Source: a virus. Taken from it: a stretch of DNA of 22,933 nucleotides. The position numbers and the translations under genes were made by a program. Positions 15,974 through 22,933 of the stretch are shown here, piece after piece. The notes under the pieces are model-generated. The model saw only the letters and a program-made list of their open reading frames with translations. It did not search any database and was not told the DNA's origin. The stretch is from the IMG/VR virus record IMGVR_UViG_3300032073_000272, positions 1-22,933 of that record; one strand, written 5' to 3'. Numbering within the stretch: position 1 is the stretch's first letter; the number at the start of each line of letters is the position of its first letter.

Positions 15974-16501
15974 CTATGTATTCCGTCCAATCCGTTTCAT
16001 TTCAACTGATAACTTATACCCTAATAGTCTTTTACCTCTATCATTAGCCTCGCTTCTACTTGTTAACTTTAGTAACTCAGCACTTTCCTCTATTGTTCCC
16101 GAAGTTCCCCCACCAACATAAACAGTTGGACGTAGAGAGTTATGTTCTAAAATGTATCGTGTAATTCTATACAATGCTTGCAATCTATCCCTAGAATAAG
16201 TAGCATTTGGAAAATCTCGTCTATGCAAAACTCTTATGTGTAAAGTAAAATTAAATGTTTCATTTCTAACAGCATAGTCTATTGTAGGATAACTTGTTGT
16301 AGCACTATCTTCAAAAACAATAACTACCTCTTGAGAATCAACATCAACCCGTCTTCCTTCTTTTGGAACAATAGACCTAACATCAATAAACTTAGGTGTT
16401 ACTGCATGACTCGCTACAATACTACCATTATTTGTTAGAGTTGTAGCAGTAGCAGCCCAATTATCATTAAGTAATCTAACAATAAAACTTACTTCATCCA
16501 T
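15974..16501 (-). CDS. tail terminator / tail completion candidate
   Basis: 175 residues of mixed alpha/beta appearance. The N-terminus resembles a short helix (VSFIVRLLNDNW). It is followed by strands (KFIDVRSIV, EVVIVFED), a beta segment with ETFNFTLHIRVLHRRD, a helix with RLQALYRITRYILEHN and a last strand (LLGYKLSVEMKRIG). This order of a strand-rich core with one long helix, the size, and the position between connector and tube fit the tail terminator group (gpU-like), which caps the tube and joins it to the head. GAGGG lies upstream of the ATG. The preceding gene ends five bases before the start. I recognise no diagnostic motif, so the call rests on synteny and general appearance. Confidence 0.55.
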   Translation of the reverse strand: MDEVSFIVRLLNDNWAATATTLTNNGSIVASHAVTPKFIDVRSIVPKEGRRVDVDSQEVVIVFEDSATTSYPTIDYAVRNETFNFTLHIRVLHRRDFPNATYSRDRLQALYRITRYILEHNSLRPTVYVGGGTSGTIEESAELLKLTSRSEANDRGKRLLGYKLSVEMKRIGRNT

Positions 16502-16506
16502 ATTAT

Positions 16507-16722
16507 TTACCCTCTTCTTTCTCTTCCTATCAATGCAGCATATGTTTCTTTTTGAAAATCATTTTTTAATTTTTTTAGTAAAAGTTCTATTGCGTGTTTT
16601 TGCATTTCTTCATCAGATAAACTAATATCAAAACCTAAAATCCCTTCCATTTCTTTCAATATAATATTACGTTCTACTTGTATTCTTAACATTTCCGTCA
16701 AAAATGCTTGATAATTTTCCAT
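16507..16722 (-). CDS. small helical protein in the neck region, unknown
   Basis: 71 residues, almost entirely amphipathic helix (FLTEMLRIQVERNIILKEME, then DEEMQKHAIELLLKKLKNDF), ending in a basic tail RERRG. It lies between the connector-like and terminator-like genes with gaps of a few bases. A GTGAT sits just before its ATG and overlaps the TGA of the preceding gene. It may be a head-closure partner or an assembly factor; nothing in the sequence decides this. Tight spacing within the operon and good coding character support it as a real gene. Confidence 0.6.
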   Translation of the reverse strand: MENYQAFLTEMLRIQVERNIILKEMEGILGFDISLSDEEMQKHAIELLLKKLKNDFQKETYAALIGRERRG

Positions 16723-16726
16723 AATA

Positions 16727-17803
16727 TCACGATATAAAATGTATTAGATTCTTTTTACCTGCTATAATTTTATTCGCTTCTTCAAGTAAAATATCATGTT
16801 TAGTTTTCAAATCTATATTAGAACCCGTTTCTGATATTATAATAGAATTATCATCATGTCTTATAATTTCGGCTGCTACTAATTTAGTCGCTGCTTCATG
16901 TATTCCGGCAGGTACTCTTCCATTGCCCGCTACATATGTAACTCTAATGGAATGGTTTTGAACATAAGGAAATTCTCTTCTAAAAAATATTTTTCCTTCA
17001 TCGTTTATAGTCCAATAGTCTCCCATTCTATTTTGGTCTTGATTATCTGTAAATGTCGCCACCGTTCCGAAGTTTGATGTTATAGTGCAAGCCGAACCAT
17101 CTTCACCCATTAACAAAGAAGATATAATTACAGTTTTACTATCTTCTGAATCAGTAGTTGCATAAAAGAAATCTGAAATGTTAACATTAGAATTTCCATT
17201 AGCAGTAACAGATTTAGCAGCAGTTTCACCTGTAAAGTTTGCAGTTTTAGCGGGAAACACTTCATTAATTGTATCTACTAATTGACTAGCAGTAGTTTTA
17301 GCACCAAAGTTATCATAAAAATGTGTTCCTTCTATTATATTAAAAGTATAACTTCCTACTGTTAATGAGATAGTCCAAGTACTATTTGTTACAGATGTCG
17401 GTAAAGTAATTTTTGCAGTAGCAGATGCCAAATCTTTGTATTCATTTCCCTGCCATACTTCTAATCTAACTATTTTCCTAATTTTTGGTTGAGATAGTTG
17501 TACAAAACCAACATAGTCTTTCCATATAGATACAGGATAAGCCCCTTGATTCCATCCATCAAAAGAAAAATATTCATCCTTATGTATTATAGGTCTAAAC
17601 GATTGACCTATACCACCATCTATTTTTTCTTCCACTCTCTTTATAATTTTTCCAATTTCTGCTCTTGTAGGTGTTGTCGTATCAGAAAATGCTCCAATTT
17701 GTAATAGGTTAGAAACATCTGTATGTGTAGTATAATGACCGTTACCTATTGTATAGTTTACGTTGATATTTGTAAAATCACTTGGAGAGGAAACCTTTGC
17801 CAT
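16727..17803 (-). CDS. head-tail connector/adaptor-like protein with inserted beta domain
   Basis: 358 residues. The ends look like a gp6/gp15-type head-tail adaptor. The N-terminal helices include VSNLLQIGAFSDTTTPTRAEIGKIIKRVEEKIDGGIGQSFRP, here split over about residues 30-72. The C-terminal part has IRVTYVAGNGRVPAGIHEAA and LVAAEIIRHDD and closes with a helix (HDILLEEANKII). Between them, at about 125-250, is a separate domain with YTFNIIEGTHFYDNF, ASQLVDTINEVF and VIISSLLMGEDGSACTI. This pattern is shared by small beta domains in many phage structural proteins. The start ATG follows the TAG of the upstream gene with no gap. The position just before the tail genes agrees with a ring protein docking the tail to the portal. 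Confidence 0.65.
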   Translation of the reverse strand: MAKVSSPSDFTNINVNYTIGNGHYTTHTDVSNLLQIGAFSDTTTPTRAEIGKIIKRVEEKIDGGIGQSFRPIIHKDEYFSFDGWNQGAYPVSIWKDYVGFVQLSQPKIRKIVRLEVWQGNEYKDLASATAKITLPTSVTNSTWTISLTVGSYTFNIIEGTHFYDNFGAKTTASQLVDTINEVFPAKTANFTGETAAKSVTANGNSNVNISDFFYATTDSEDSKTVIISSLLMGEDGSACTITSNFGTVATFTDNQDQNRMGDYWTINDEGKIFFRREFPYVQNHSIRVTYVAGNGRVPAGIHEAATKLVAAEIIRHDDNSIIISETGSNIDLKTKHDILLEEANKIIAGKKNLIHFIS

Positions 17804-20800
17804 CTAATTCAATCCCATTAATTGCTTATATTTATACTGTGCGGCTAAAATCCTAGCGTTATCATTCATAGAAGTTTCTTTAGAACCCACTTTACTCGGT
17901 ATAGATGACCCCAATCTTGTTGATGCAGAAAATCCCCTTATTGGTTCATCAGTCTTACTTCCCGACATTGCCGATGATGGATTTAGTGATTTTAGTGATT
18001 CACTAGTTTTAGAATCAAAGGATACAAATGGAATATATTTTAGTTGACCCAAACCCGCCAACATTCCTCTAGGCAAAGTTGTCATTAATTTGCTATCTTT
18101 ATTTTTTATTTCTAATTTAGGAATTTTCCTTTTATTCGGTAGTATTTCTTCTACAAACAATTGCTGTAATGTTTTAGTTATGTTAAACATATTATAACTA
18201 TTTTGACCTGCTCTATTTTCTCTTAATAAACTTCCTAAGTTTAACAAATTCTTGAATGATTTAAAATCTAATTTATCCACTCTTTTTGTTTTAGTACCTT
18301 TTTCATCTGTTTGTTCTTTTAACGTTATTAAAAAGTTACCGAAAAGACTTACTAACTGTTCTCTATCAGTTTTACTTAGCCAAAAGAATAAACTGTTAAT
18401 TTCATCAACCTCTTCTATTTCTTCGATAGTAAGTGAAAACATTTTTGTTATTTTGTTTAGTTGTTTTTTTCTTAATATTTCAGACTTACTAACATTACCC
18501 TTTTGGTCTTCATATGTTTGTGTTATTTCTTCAATTATATTATTCAATGTTATTATATCAACATTATCGTATGCAAAATTCCCTCTTAATATGCTTTTGT
18601 AATAACCTTGATAGCCGTCCTCAAACCATGTTGGAAATATATCAGTTTCCACTGTTTCTTCTTGGTCTACCCATTCTCTTTTTTCTCTTTCTTCTTTCTG
18701 TAAAGAGCCATAAGAAAGAAGTATTTTTTTATTGTCTTCACTTGTAAACCACTTATACGCTTCTGATTCTTTGAACTTATCAAAAATTTCCTTTGCACTT
18801 TCTGTAACTTCTTCTGTAACTTCTTCTGTAAGCATTCCATCCATTTCATCTGAATCAAATCCCACGCGTAGATTTGACAAACCTACGAGATATTTTCCAT
18901 ATAATCTAAATAAATTATCAACATCTTCTTGTTTTCCGCTATTTGTTAATTTCTTAATATTTTGAGATGTAATGGTTTTACCATCTTTTGTTTCAATTTT
19001 TAGACGATTCATTAAATCATTTATTTTTTTAAAGTCATTATACGTTGCATCTATCGCCCACCTAATTCTAGTTTCAGGATTTCCTGAATTTTCGCCCTTT
19101 CCCGATGTGTTAAAAATAGAAGTTGTTAGATAAAAGGCAGCATCATCCCAATTACCTTTGTTAGTAACCTTTTCTAATTTTCTAGGAGAACCTTTAGTAA
19201 AATTATAACTATCTTTTTGTAAAAGCGTGTGCAATTTTTGTTGGAAAGGCATAATATCATCTACAATTAAATTATGTATTCTATCTACATCTTTATGAAA
19301 TGTGTCGGGGGTGTTGTATAATAATCTAGAATCCGAAGATGTACCTTTAGGTCTTGTTCCTGTATCTTCATCAGCGAGTTGTGTTCCATATTTTTTATTA
19401 TAGTTTAAAAATTCATTAAAATTCTCTTTACTTTGTAACGCTTCTTTAGCCTTGCCGTCTGCAAATTTTAACTTAAACGTATATTTACCCATCATTACTT
19501 CGCCTTTTTGTGGTGTTAATACTGCTTTAATAGCAGCACCAATATCATACATTGCAGTACTACTTATTCTTGTATCACTAGCAATTATTTTTTCAATTAA
19601 TTTAGTGGCTCTTGCCTCATCGGTAATTTCGTTATAAAATTGTTTAACAGTATCGTAAGCCTGTTGTTCAGATAGTCCCATGTAATTGCCTCCTGTTTCG
19701 GGCTTCAAAGAAGAAAACACATTATACATTTCAACTACGGGCGTTTCTATTGGATTGCGATTATCCTTTTGGTCTAAAAATGGATTATTAGGGTCTTTTG
19801 ATTGACCTTTAAAATGTCTTTCTAACATTGTGCGTGTAGTTTTTTCATCACTAAATATTCTTTCTAACACTAAAATTCCATTAGTAAAACTAGGCTCGAA
19901 GAAGTCTTTAAACCCACTAAAATCTGTATCCTTTGGTGTAAATTTTTTATTGGAAAAGTTTTTATTTTTGTTTTTCCAATTAGGTTCTCTCTTTAAAAAA
20001 GTTATAGTTTTCAAAACACTTTTTAGAAGTTGTTTTTCTATATCCTCTTCTTCATCTTGGTCGGTATCTTTAGTTTTTTCTTTATATACATTGTCTATAA
20101 TATCTAATATTTCTTTAAGGACAGAAATGGCAAATTTCTGTTCGTTTCCTTCACTATCTTTTGGTTCGGATATTCGCTCTACAAACGCACTACCGCCTTC
20201 TGATAAATCGCTAAGCAACATTAAAATCCATTTTGTCTTAGCATCTGATGTTTCAAAAATTTCTTTAGCCTTTGCAAACTTCTTTTTCTCATTTTCTTCA
20301 CCATCTAATAGTGTCGTTAGATATTTAGTTTTTTCATTACTCTGACTTGTAGTATTTATCCATTTCTCGTATAGGTCTATTTTCGTTTTTAAATCTTCAT
20401 CATCCCTAGTTGATAAATTATATTTAGATTTCTCATCTAATATATTTTTATCTAGTCCGGCTTTATCAAACACTTTTTGAAAATACTTATTAGTGTCTAT
20501 AATAATATTAAGTGAAGATTTGGTTTCTTTACCACTCTCTGATTTTGATGTTTCTAATTTAACAGTAATTATTCCTTTTTCTTTTAATATTTCAGGTATA
20601 TAAATAACCTTAGATTTATCAAATGAATCTATAACACTGTAATTACTTTCATCATCAACTTCTTCTAAAAGTGCAAGTTTATCTTCAAGACCCTGTTCTA
20701 TTGCTTCTTCAAATTCTGCATCAAAATTCATTCGTTTCTCTTTAGAGAGTCCATTCCTATGTTCCTTTAAGTTTTTAATTTTTTTATTCTTTAAATAATT

Positions 20801-21400
20801 AGTTTTTATTTTTTCTCTCATATCTTCTATTTCTTTATTAGTAATTTTAGGTTTATCATAAGTTTCTTCTAATAATTGGTTTCGTCTTTTTTCATTGAGA
20901 AAATGTTTAGTTAGAAAGTTTATTTTTTTAGCCCTATTTAATAAATTAACGCTAAAAATATATTTATCATCAGTTCTAGTTAATTTTTTCTTTTTTTGTT
21001 CTTTAGAGGTATCATATATTGTTACATAACCTTTATCTGCTAATTTTTCTATCAACGAGTGTAATTTTACCTTTCCTATTTTTTCCATTATTAATTTTAT
21101 CAATTTCTTTAATTCTTTTGATTTGAGTCTTCTTACATTAGCATCTTTATCTTTAAAATCATCCTCATCTGCTTCCCTAATATCCCTAACAGAAAGGTTT
21201 GCCTTTTTCATTTTTTCATTGGGATTTTCTACTGACTTAAAAAAGATAGAAGCAGCAAATTTTTCAAAAAATTGTTCTATTCTTTTATTAGAGTGAGAAA
21301 ATTCTTTATCATTAAATAATTCAATATTTTCTTCGGTTAATAAGAACTCGGTTAGTTGGTATCTATCTATACTACTATTAATCCATACACCCTTTTTCAT
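17804..21400 (-). CDS. very large charged protein of unknown function (1198 residues)
   Basis: I do not recognise this protein. It is Lys/Glu/Asp-rich and predominantly helical, with probable coiled-coil stretches, for example near residues 85-115 (RRLKSKELKKLIKLIMEKIG) and 180-250. Residues about 95-155 (KLHSLIEKLADKGYVTIYD, then a lysine run and DDKYIFSV) recall a winged-helix layout, but this is weak. A 12-base repeat near residue 860 encodes TEEVTEEVTE. The last 120 residues differ: Gly/Ser-rich with basic patches (RGFSASTRLGSSIPSK), ending in a helix (ARILAAQYKYKQLMGLN). No membrane segment, signal peptide or enzyme motif is visible. AAGGTGG lies eight bases before the ATG. It lies between two small proteins and the connector gene, so a virion, internal (ejected) or assembly role is likely. 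That is inference from position only. Confidence 0.7.
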   Translation of the reverse strand: MKKGVWINSSIDRYQLTEFLLTEENIELFNDKEFSHSNKRIEQFFEKFAASIFFKSVENPNEKMKKANLSVRDIREADEDDFKDKDANVRRLKSKELKKLIKLIMEKIGKVKLHSLIEKLADKGYVTIYDTSKEQKKKKLTRTDDKYIFSVNLLNRAKKINFLTKHFLNEKRRNQLLEETYDKPKITNKEIEDMREKIKTNYLKNKKIKNLKEHRNGLSKEKRMNFDAEFEEAIEQGLEDKLALLEEVDDESNYSVIDSFDKSKVIYIPEILKEKGIITVKLETSKSESGKETKSSLNIIIDTNKYFQKVFDKAGLDKNILDEKSKYNLSTRDDEDLKTKIDLYEKWINTTSQSNEKTKYLTTLLDGEENEKKKFAKAKEIFETSDAKTKWILMLLSDLSEGGSAFVERISEPKDSEGNEQKFAISVLKEILDIIDNVYKEKTKDTDQDEEEDIEKQLLKSVLKTITFLKREPNWKNKNKNFSNKKFTPKDTDFSGFKDFFEPSFTNGILVLERIFSDEKTTRTMLERHFKGQSKDPNNPFLDQKDNRNPIETPVVEMYNVFSSLKPETGGNYMGLSEQQAYDTVKQFYNEITDEARATKLIEKIIASDTRISSTAMYDIGAAIKAVLTPQKGEVMMGKYTFKLKFADGKAKEALQSKENFNEFLNYNKKYGTQLADEDTGTRPKGTSSDSRLLYNTPDTFHKDVDRIHNLIVDDIMPFQQKLHTLLQKDSYNFTKGSPRKLEKVTNKGNWDDAAFYLTTSIFNTSGKGENSGNPETRIRWAIDATYNDFKKINDLMNRLKIETKDGKTITSQNIKKLTNSGKQEDVDNLFRLYGKYLVGLSNLRVGFDSDEMDGMLTEEVTEEVTESAKEIFDKFKESEAYKWFTSEDNKKILLSYGSLQKEEREKREWVDQEETVETDIFPTWFEDGYQGYYKSILRGNFAYDNVDIITLNNIIEEITQTYEDQKGNVSKSEILRKKQLNKITKMFSLTIEEIEEVDEINSLFFWLSKTDREQLVSLFGNFLITLKEQTDEKGTKTKRVDKLDFKSFKNLLNLGSLLRENRAGQNSYNMFNITKTLQQLFVEEILPNKRKIPKLEIKNKDSKLMTTLPRGMLAGLGQLKYIPFVSFDSKTSESLKSLNPSSAMSGSKTDEPIRGFSASTRLGSSIPSKVGSKETSMNDNARILAAQYKYKQLMGLN
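18801..18832 (-). repeat. 12-base tandem repeat inside the large unknown gene
   Basis: The unit tctgtaacttct (plus strand) occurs twice, followed by a partial third copy. It is in frame and encodes EEVT repeats. It is probably a slippage expansion in an acidic linker. Confidence 0.7.
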
Positions 21401-21413
21401 TCATTATACCACC

Positions 21414-22127
21414 TTAAGCAAGCCATTTAGCCCATGCAACTGCTTTACCCAATCCTTGTGCTAGACCTAGACCACTTTGAGGTGGAGTATATGTTGGTTG
21501 ACCTGTTTGTGGGTCAATCCAATAAGGATTATTCATGTTGTCATAACCACTAGGAGGAATAGGATAACCGCTACCGTTGTTCATAGCCATTTGTTGTTGG
21601 TTTAGAGTATTGTTAAAATTAGTACTCATGTTTCCTCCTTGTATTTGACTTGGATTTAACCCTTGATGATTCATACCCATTTGAGGATTCATACCCATGT
21701 TGGTAGAAGGAGCAGGTGCAGATGGAGAACTAAACCCTTGTGCTTCGAGATACTGTTGTTTAGCCATTCTTCTTTGCATAACAACTTCACTATTAATTGC
21801 AGTAGCCAATAAATTCTGTATATCTAAATCAATATTTTCTTGAGTTATAGCAGTAAAATCACTAAGAGCATCGGGTGTTATAGATAAATTGCCACTAGAA
21901 CTTTGACTAAACTCTAACTTTACTAACATTTGACTAACACTTCTTGTAACAGTGTCTTCAATAAGTTTTTCTAAAGCCCCTAAGAATGCCTCTCCGTGAT
22001 ATTGAAAAAAATCTTCTACATGGTTTTCCTGTAAAGTTAGAAGATTGTTCATTGCTTTGAATTGGGTTTGTTGTTGTGCGCCAATTTGGGTTGCTAACGC
22101 ACCATTACTAGTTCCGAATAATCCCAT
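21414..22127 (-). CDS. Gln/Asn/Met/Pro-rich structural-type protein, unknown
   Basis: 237 residues. The first half is helical (ATQIGAQQQTQFKAMNNLLTL, FLGALEKLIEDTVTRSVSQML) and continues to about residue 130. From about 130 the sequence is low-complexity, rich in Met, Asn, Gln, Pro and Gly, with a short repeat (MGMNPQMGMNHQ) and YW/PP segments. A hydrophobic helix closes it (GLAQGLGKAVAWAKWLA). There is no signal peptide. GGGGGGGAGTGA immediately precedes the ATG and contains the stop of the upstream gene, so translation is probably coupled. Its position before the 1198-residue gene suggests a virion or assembly component; a disordered surface or packing role fits the composition. No family is recognised. 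Confidence 0.65.
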   Translation of the reverse strand: MGLFGTSNGALATQIGAQQQTQFKAMNNLLTLQENHVEDFFQYHGEAFLGALEKLIEDTVTRSVSQMLVKLEFSQSSSGNLSITPDALSDFTAITQENIDLDIQNLLATAINSEVVMQRRMAKQQYLEAQGFSSPSAPAPSTNMGMNPQMGMNHQGLNPSQIQGGNMSTNFNNTLNQQQMAMNNGSGYPIPPSGYDNMNNPYWIDPQTGQPTYTPPQSGLGLAQGLGKAVAWAKWLA

Positions 22128-22130
22128 TAA

Positions 22131-22808
22131 TCACTCCCCCCCTGTTTCAACATTGACAACGTTAACGCCTTCGGTTAATAGAGTTTTGACTCTTTCATTA
22201 ATATTGTTAGTTTCTATAATTAATCTAAATAATTCTTCTTCTTTATTTTCAGCACCGTTGTTTGGAGGTCGGATAGTCCAACCCATAGCAGAAAGAGATT
22301 GCATATCGGCTTGTTTTAATGTTGTCATTGGACTTGATGTTACTAAATTAACAGGGTTCAAACTTTTAGCAGATGGGATGTATGCACTAAAAGAAAGTCC
22401 GTGTTCTTCTGCTAGTATTTGTTGTTCTAACATTTCATATTGTCTATGAATTGCTGCGTGTTTTTCACAATATGTTCCTCTCATTGGATAACCTTTTCTT
22501 ACTTTATGTAAAGGTAAAGGTGGTCTTCTAGCATCACCTGCTTCCCAAACTTTTTGTGAACCGCAAACCACACATCTATCCTTTAAATTATATTTGAATC
22601 GGTATGGTATTTTCAAAAATTTCTTTTTTTCGGGCTTTAATACTTTGATTATTTCTTTCAATTGTTTTTTAGGTTTTAGGTTTTTATACTCATAATGTAT
22701 AATTGAACCTGCTGCTCTCGCGGCAGAAAATCTATCTAAAAATGGGTTAGTTCCCACATGGGCTGATTGTGCGCCAATAAGATTTGTTGGGTTGTAGTTC
22801 ATTGTCAT
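22131..22808 (-). CDS. protein with Cys/His metal-binding cluster, unknown role
   Basis: 225 residues from the ATG at 22808. That start is chosen because AAGGGTGA lies eight bases upstream and matches the ribosome sites of the neighbouring genes; an in-frame GTG at 22820 would add four residues. Residues about 40-78 are strongly basic (KKQLKEIIKVLKPEKKKFLK). They are followed by CVVCG (C79, C82), a Pro/Arg/Gly-rich loop (DARRPPLPLHKVRKGYPMRG) and YCEKHAAIH (C114, H117, H121). This spacing suits one zinc ion held by CxxC and CxxH. The C-terminal half is mixed and helical, ending with ETGGE. The basic stretch beside a zinc-type knuckle suggests nucleic-acid or protein binding. As a neighbour of structural genes it could be a minor capsid or assembly protein. 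No exact family is recognised. Confidence 0.65.
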   Translation of the reverse strand: MTMNYNPTNLIGAQSAHVGTNPFLDRFSAARAAGSIIHYEYKNLKPKKQLKEIIKVLKPEKKKFLKIPYRFKYNLKDRCVVCGSQKVWEAGDARRPPLPLHKVRKGYPMRGTYCEKHAAIHRQYEMLEQQILAEEHGLSFSAYIPSAKSLNPVNLVTSSPMTTLKQADMQSLSAMGWTIRPPNNGAENKEEELFRLIIETNNINERVKTLLTEGVNVVNVETGGE

Positions 22809-22816
22809 GTGGTAAT

Positions 22817-22824
22817 TCACCCTT
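22817..22824 (-). promoter_or_regulatory. ribosome binding site AAGGGTGA that decides a start
   Basis: On the minus strand AAGGGTGA lies eight bases before the ATG at 22808 and overlaps the alternative GTG codon at 22820. Its GGTGA core recurs before other genes here, which favours the ATG. Confidence 0.55.
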
Positions 22825-22933
22825 AGTAGTCCTTTATCATTGTTAGGATTCCTCTATATACCATCTCTGAATCAGATTTGGCACTTACTATATATTTGTA
22901 GCATGGTATTCCTTTATCATTTAACTTCTGCAT
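22823..22933 (-). CDS. 3' end of an upstream gene, product unknown
   Basis: The frame is open from the right edge to TAA at 22825-22823. It gives 36 residues including PCYKYIVSAKSDSEMVYRGI and ends MIKDY. The first codon in the window is ATG, but the gene may begin further upstream. The stop directly abuts the ribosome site of the next gene, consistent with one operon. Too little is visible to name it. Confidence 0.5.
   Translation of the reverse strand: MQKLNDKGIPCYKYIVSAKSDSEMVYRGILTMIKDY

Noticed and set aside
19830-20345. Plus-strand frame of 171 codons, Ser/Leu/Phe-rich
   Set aside because: Antisense shadow of the Lys/Glu-rich 1198-residue gene; complementing AAA/GAA codons gives Phe/Leu/Ser.
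21401-21410. TATAAT as a bacterial -10 element before the 1198-residue gene
   Set aside because: It overlaps the spacer between ribosome site and start codon, and no suitable -35 element or leader room exists.
22809-22820. GTG start for the Cys/His-cluster protein
   Set aside because: The GTG overlaps the GGTGA ribosome site that serves the ATG at 22808; an AAAGGA nine bases before the GTG keeps it as an alternative, but the ATG fits better.

Overview
The window looks like the head-to-tail junction and tail module of an uncultured, long-tailed double-stranded DNA virus (Caudoviricetes-type), probably marine. Every gene I can support lies on the minus strand, so transcription runs from the right end to the left end. 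The DNA is AT-rich and densely coded: neighbouring genes overlap or sit a few bases apart, and the largest gap is about 87 bases. I see no host metabolic genes, tRNA, rRNA, integrase, insertion sequence or CRISPR array. The plus-strand open frames are antisense shadows of the real genes.

Layout in reading order. At 22823-22933 is the 3' end of an upstream gene. Next are a 225-residue protein with a Cys/His cluster, a 237-residue Gln/Asn/Met/Pro-rich protein and a very large (1198 residues), highly charged protein of unknown function. Then comes the neck: a head-tail connector-like protein carrying an inserted beta domain, a 71-residue helical protein and a candidate tail terminator. The tail core follows: a 509-residue tail tube candidate, a tail assembly chaperone with a programmed -1 frameshift on a canonical GGGAAAC heptamer, and a 504-residue tape measure protein. 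The baseplate and adsorption part has a 245-residue tail protein, a LamG-like protein, a giant 2270-residue baseplate/hub protein, a 121-residue adaptor-like protein and a long tail fibre. The fibre is open at the left edge with 1077 codons visible. There is one tube gene, no recognisable sheath gene, and a G/GT-type frameshifted chaperone directly before the tape measure, so I infer a siphovirus-like tail. The tape measure length suggests a tail of roughly 75 nm.

Host: most start codons are preceded by GGTGA/GGTGAT/GGAGTGA-type Shine-Dalgarno sequences rather than AGGAGG. This is the pattern typical of many archaea, though it is compatible with bacteria. With the low GC content and marine-phage-like fibre modules, an archaeal (for example marine planktonic archaeal) host is a reasonable hypothesis but is not proven here. 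Terminase, portal and major capsid genes are outside the window, so the virus cannot be placed in a family.

Most notable: the 1198-residue protein in an unusual position; the hub protein whose two hub-like parts are separated by about 1100 residues; a short 'G...yIG.v.s' beta module recurring within and between tail proteins; a fibre stalk of 63-residue (nine-heptad) repeats with Asn-containing heptads; and the frameshift site followed by a GC-rich hairpin in otherwise AT-rich DNA.
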